The notes under the pieces: model-generated
Databases searched by the model: none
The model's input: the letters and a program-made list of their open reading frames with translations, nothing else
Told to the model about the DNA's origin: nothing
Translations under genes and position numbers: made by a program
Shown: positions 61,219 to 64,000 of the stretch, piece by piece
How the letters are laid out: each line of letters starts with the position of its first letter
Position numbering within the stretch: position 1 is the stretch's first letter
Origin: Tillus elongatus
Lineage: Eukaryota; Arthropoda; Insecta; Coleoptera; Cleridae
Reading direction: 5' to 3'
Assembly (NCBI GenBank): GCA_964006375.1
Contig: OZ023267.1
Span: 80,361,682-80,425,681, forward strand
Length of the DNA: 64,000 nucleotides

Positions 61219-62006
61219 GTAATTCATTGTAGTCATAATTTTGTTTTATTTTAACTAAATGTTTCTGAATGTACACAGACATTGACGGTACTATACTTAC
61301 TCGATAGGGATACTTAAGACATATGCGTGAACACTTTCAGAGACTGTCGCCATATTTAAGCTATTTTCACATTGAAGTTGTATTCATTTTCCTGCGCTTG
61401 ATTTATCCATTGCATATTCTTATGTTTGCTTAATTAAACTTTCTCTAAAATCGAAATGAACGCACCATTTTACATATTTCTTTTTTTCACAATAGTATTT
61501 GATATGTTGACTTTATTTTATGTCACATATGTTACCACATATTTTAGAAGCTAAACAAATTGTCGTCTCTCAAAATAAGTAATGCTGCAGAAGAACTTTG
61601 TTTTTGTTATTGGTGTTTCACGCGTTTTCCTAGACGACTAAGAGTTATTTAGTAAAACAATATCAAAAACAATTAATTGGCATTCCTTTAGAAAAAAGAA
61701 TTTTTCAAATCGGTCAACTAATAACGATATCACGTTCAAGTTATCTATTTTGTCGCTGAGTTTTGACTAGAACTGCATTTTAGGGTAAACATGGACACTC
61801 TCGCTATATGTCTTAACCATCTCTATCTAGTAACTATAGTCGGTACTTATAAAAACAGTGACTTACCATGTACATTTGATGGTCAATAAAGTCTATATAT
61901 CTATCTATCAGCAAAAAAGAAATTTGTTGTAAGTCTTTCATTTTTTTATGTAATAAAGATTTTATTCTAATTAACATTGTCTTAAGTCATTTTTTACAGT
62001 TTGATA

Positions 62007-62009
<3 letters not shown>

Positions 62010-62081
<72 letters not shown>
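62010..62081. repeat. (AT)n microsatellite in Z3, second
   Basis: Corresponds to the Z2 tract at 59131-59268 and to a short TATATAT in Z1 at about 51130. Confidence 0.96.
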
Positions 62082-62085
<4 letters not shown>

Positions 62086-62940
62086 GTATAAATACACCTA
62101 TACCTATATTCAGTATTAGTTTGTAACTTGAAATAAATTCAGTTAATCAAATACAGTTTCTTTTTTTCAAAAATGCTTGGACACATTGATTAGTATTTCA
62201 AGTTGCAGTCTTTTAAAAAATCTATACAGTATGTACCATATTTGAAAAATGACTTCATCGATAATTTCTTGAAATCAACGCTACGTTTTTGTTGACTATT
62301 TTTAAAGTTCTTAAATGTGAAGTTATAGAAAACCAGCAGATTTAAAATTTTTATTCATTGGTAACTACACTTTTTTTTCGTGCTTTCAACTCAAGATTTA
62401 TAATAAAAATTTGAAATTTGGTGGTTTTGTATCGCTTGATGTGTACTTTAAAAATTGTCAACAAAAAGCTAAGGTTGTCATTTATAAAAATTATCAATGA
62501 CATTTGACACAAATTGTATAATACATTTTTGAAAAGATTGTAACTGAGAATATTATCTGACTCCGAGCATTTTTGAAAAAAGCTGAAGTAGATTAATTGG
62601 AATTATCCCAAGTTATAAACTTGCACTCTATATATAATATATACAATTGCAGATAAGTTGCAAATGTAAGTTTAAATTTTACAACTTCGCTAGGCCTTTT
62701 TAAAATTGAAGCTTGCTCTAAGGTAACATTTGTAAGTATAAAGAAAGTTTGTAACAGCTCACTACAGTAAACTTGCAGTAAAGTTACAAAAGAAACAGTT
62801 ACATATGTAAAGTCACTGGGGGGAAGATTTGACATTTGCAACAAACTTGCAGAAGGCTTTCTGTAAGTAATCTATCAAACTTACACTTGCTTTGGAAAAG
62901 ATTCTGCAATGTTAACGCATTATTACCTTGCTCAGTGGGA

Positions 62941-63373
62941 CATCATTTGGTTCTGAAGCTGGAACATCTCATCAATTATGTAAGTTTTTTAAGATATGCA
63001 TAAAAACTTAATTTGTGTATTATTGCAGGTGAACAATCACATTAAACAAATCTTTTGTAAAGACCACAGGTTTCACCTTCTTCCACTGCATCATGTAGTC
63101 ATCAAAACCCAGAGGGTATGTACCTGCAGAACAGGTCTCCTAAAGATTTTACTAAGAATTTTATTTATTTCAGAAAAATCTCCAAATCATAACATTATTA
63201 GCCCGTATCCTAGAGCAGTATTGAAAAAGACGAAGAAAGAGAGCAGAAGGAAAGGGAAATTAAGGATCTTTACAGATACGCCAGAAAATAACCGATTAGA
63301 AGAAATTGAACGAAAAAGGGAAAGGCGTACCCAGGCAACACAACTACATAACAATCATGTGTTTTGCATGTAA
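62941..63373 (+). pseudogene. C-terminus of the pogo-like transposase
   Basis: Resumes after Z3. Two GT-AG introns seem present: GTAAGTTTTTTAAG to TATTATTGCAG (about 62980-63028) and GTATGTACCTGCAG to TTTATTTCAG (about 63117-63174). The last exon reads SPNHNIISPYPRAV, KKESRRKGKLRIFTDTPE and ERKRERRTQAT, matching the basic C-terminal tail of pogo-like transposases (a proline-rich Pro-x-Pro-Arg/Lys-Ala motif, then Gly-Lys-x-Arg-Ile-x-Thr-x-Thr-Pro). It shows that Z2-Z3 (55142-62939) was inserted in this gene. Confidence 0.65.
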
Positions 63374-63639
63374 CAGCGCGACATTGTACATCGCAGAGAT
63401 GTACTTTGTAAGGTCTATGCAAGTTACCAGAGTTGGAAATGACAGCAACTGCCAACATTGACAATACATCGCAGGGACGTGACTGCTTAACATGCTGGAG
63501 ATATCGCCTGTGCTGTTAAGGAGATGTAATTACTAATATTTCAATAATGTATCTAGACTCATCTCTAGCATGTAACTAAATAATGTACTTGAGATGTCCT
63601 ATGATATATTCTCAGTATATAATTCATACTTCATGGCTG

Positions 63640-63715
<76 letters not shown>

Positions 63716-64000
63716 TAAGTTACTAATAATTATTGGTAATAGTAAACTCAATTTGCATCTGAGTTGAGCCTAAAATATTTATAAAAAAATGACTGGGAGA
63801 ATAAAAACAACAGATGAACTTCTAGAAAATGGAAATATATATTTTATACAACATACAAAACTATATAACATTTTGAGTAAATGAAGAAAAAACCGATTCC
63901 ATATAGTGTAAAAAAATGAAATCTAAATATATACATAAATAGGAGCTTCTAAAAAATTTAACATATATTTAATGCAGCACAAAACAATATATTTTCCAAC
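63374..64000. other. Non-coding end of the window
   Basis: Holds one (AT)n tract (63642-63714). No matching pogo-like right terminal repeat was seen. Confidence 0.5.
63642..63714. repeat. (AT)n microsatellite
   Basis: Pure AT dinucleotides. Confidence 0.97.

Overview
The window is A+T-rich, non-bacterial DNA that looks like an arthropod, most likely insect, genome. The evidence is spliceosomal introns, a pol III tRNA-derived SINE, copia, Ty3/gypsy, LOA/R1-like, jockey/CR1-like and RTE-like retroelements, and insect-type Tc1/mariner, pogo and hAT-like DNA transposons. I cannot name the order or species. About twenty long (AT)n microsatellites are scattered through it. Nearly everything recognisable is mobile DNA, mostly broken and often nested. 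Only one intact host-type gene is evident: a 274-codon coiled-coil protein at 42505-43329 (minus). A possible first exon of another gene lies at 49615-49831 (minus).

Layout: 1-2.7 kb is an internally deleted LTR element (primer-binding site, gag, integrase end; protease and reverse transcriptase missing). 5.0-7.8 kb holds a transposase N-terminus, a small MITE, a roughly 150-bp tandem repeat and an RTE-like LINE. 7.8-12.5 kb is a Ty3/gypsy element (minus) with near-identical LTRs and a GATAT target duplication, inserted into that LINE. 13.4-30.3 kb is one LOA/R1-like LINE (plus), opened first by a 3.5-kb insert (15.4-18.9 kb, with an AT-bearing repeat and a SINE) and then by a copia element (20.29-28.48 kb, minus). 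The copia is itself opened by a jockey/CR1-like LINE (minus), and a 2-kb segment spanning all three elements has been tandemly duplicated.

31-34 kb carries another AT-bearing repeat and an internally deleted inverted copy of the LOA-like LINE. 36-40 kb has two Tc1/mariner-type transposase remnants; one sits in an element with roughly 200-bp terminal inverted repeats, and the other is split by a LINE 3' end. 40.2-41.7 kb is the best-preserved jockey/CR1-like reverse transcriptase. 42.5-43.3 kb is the intact gene.

44-50 kb holds degenerate repeats, a candidate LTR, a 740-bp foldback element and a giant compound microsatellite. 50-63.4 kb is built from three copies of a roughly 3-kb element of unclear class with CCCACT ends (called Z here). 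Two of the copies split a pogo-like transposase gene, and one of those carries a hAT-like element with a perfect 8-bp target duplication.

The genes do not form a pathway. The content is a layered insertion history in which order can be read from nesting. The most interesting threads are (i) microsatellite birth and expansion inside mobile elements, seen by comparing paralogous copies, (ii) the Z element and the AT-bearing repeat family as candidate undescribed families, and (iii) a fourfold 21-bp expansion of the catalytic motif A of a reverse transcriptase.
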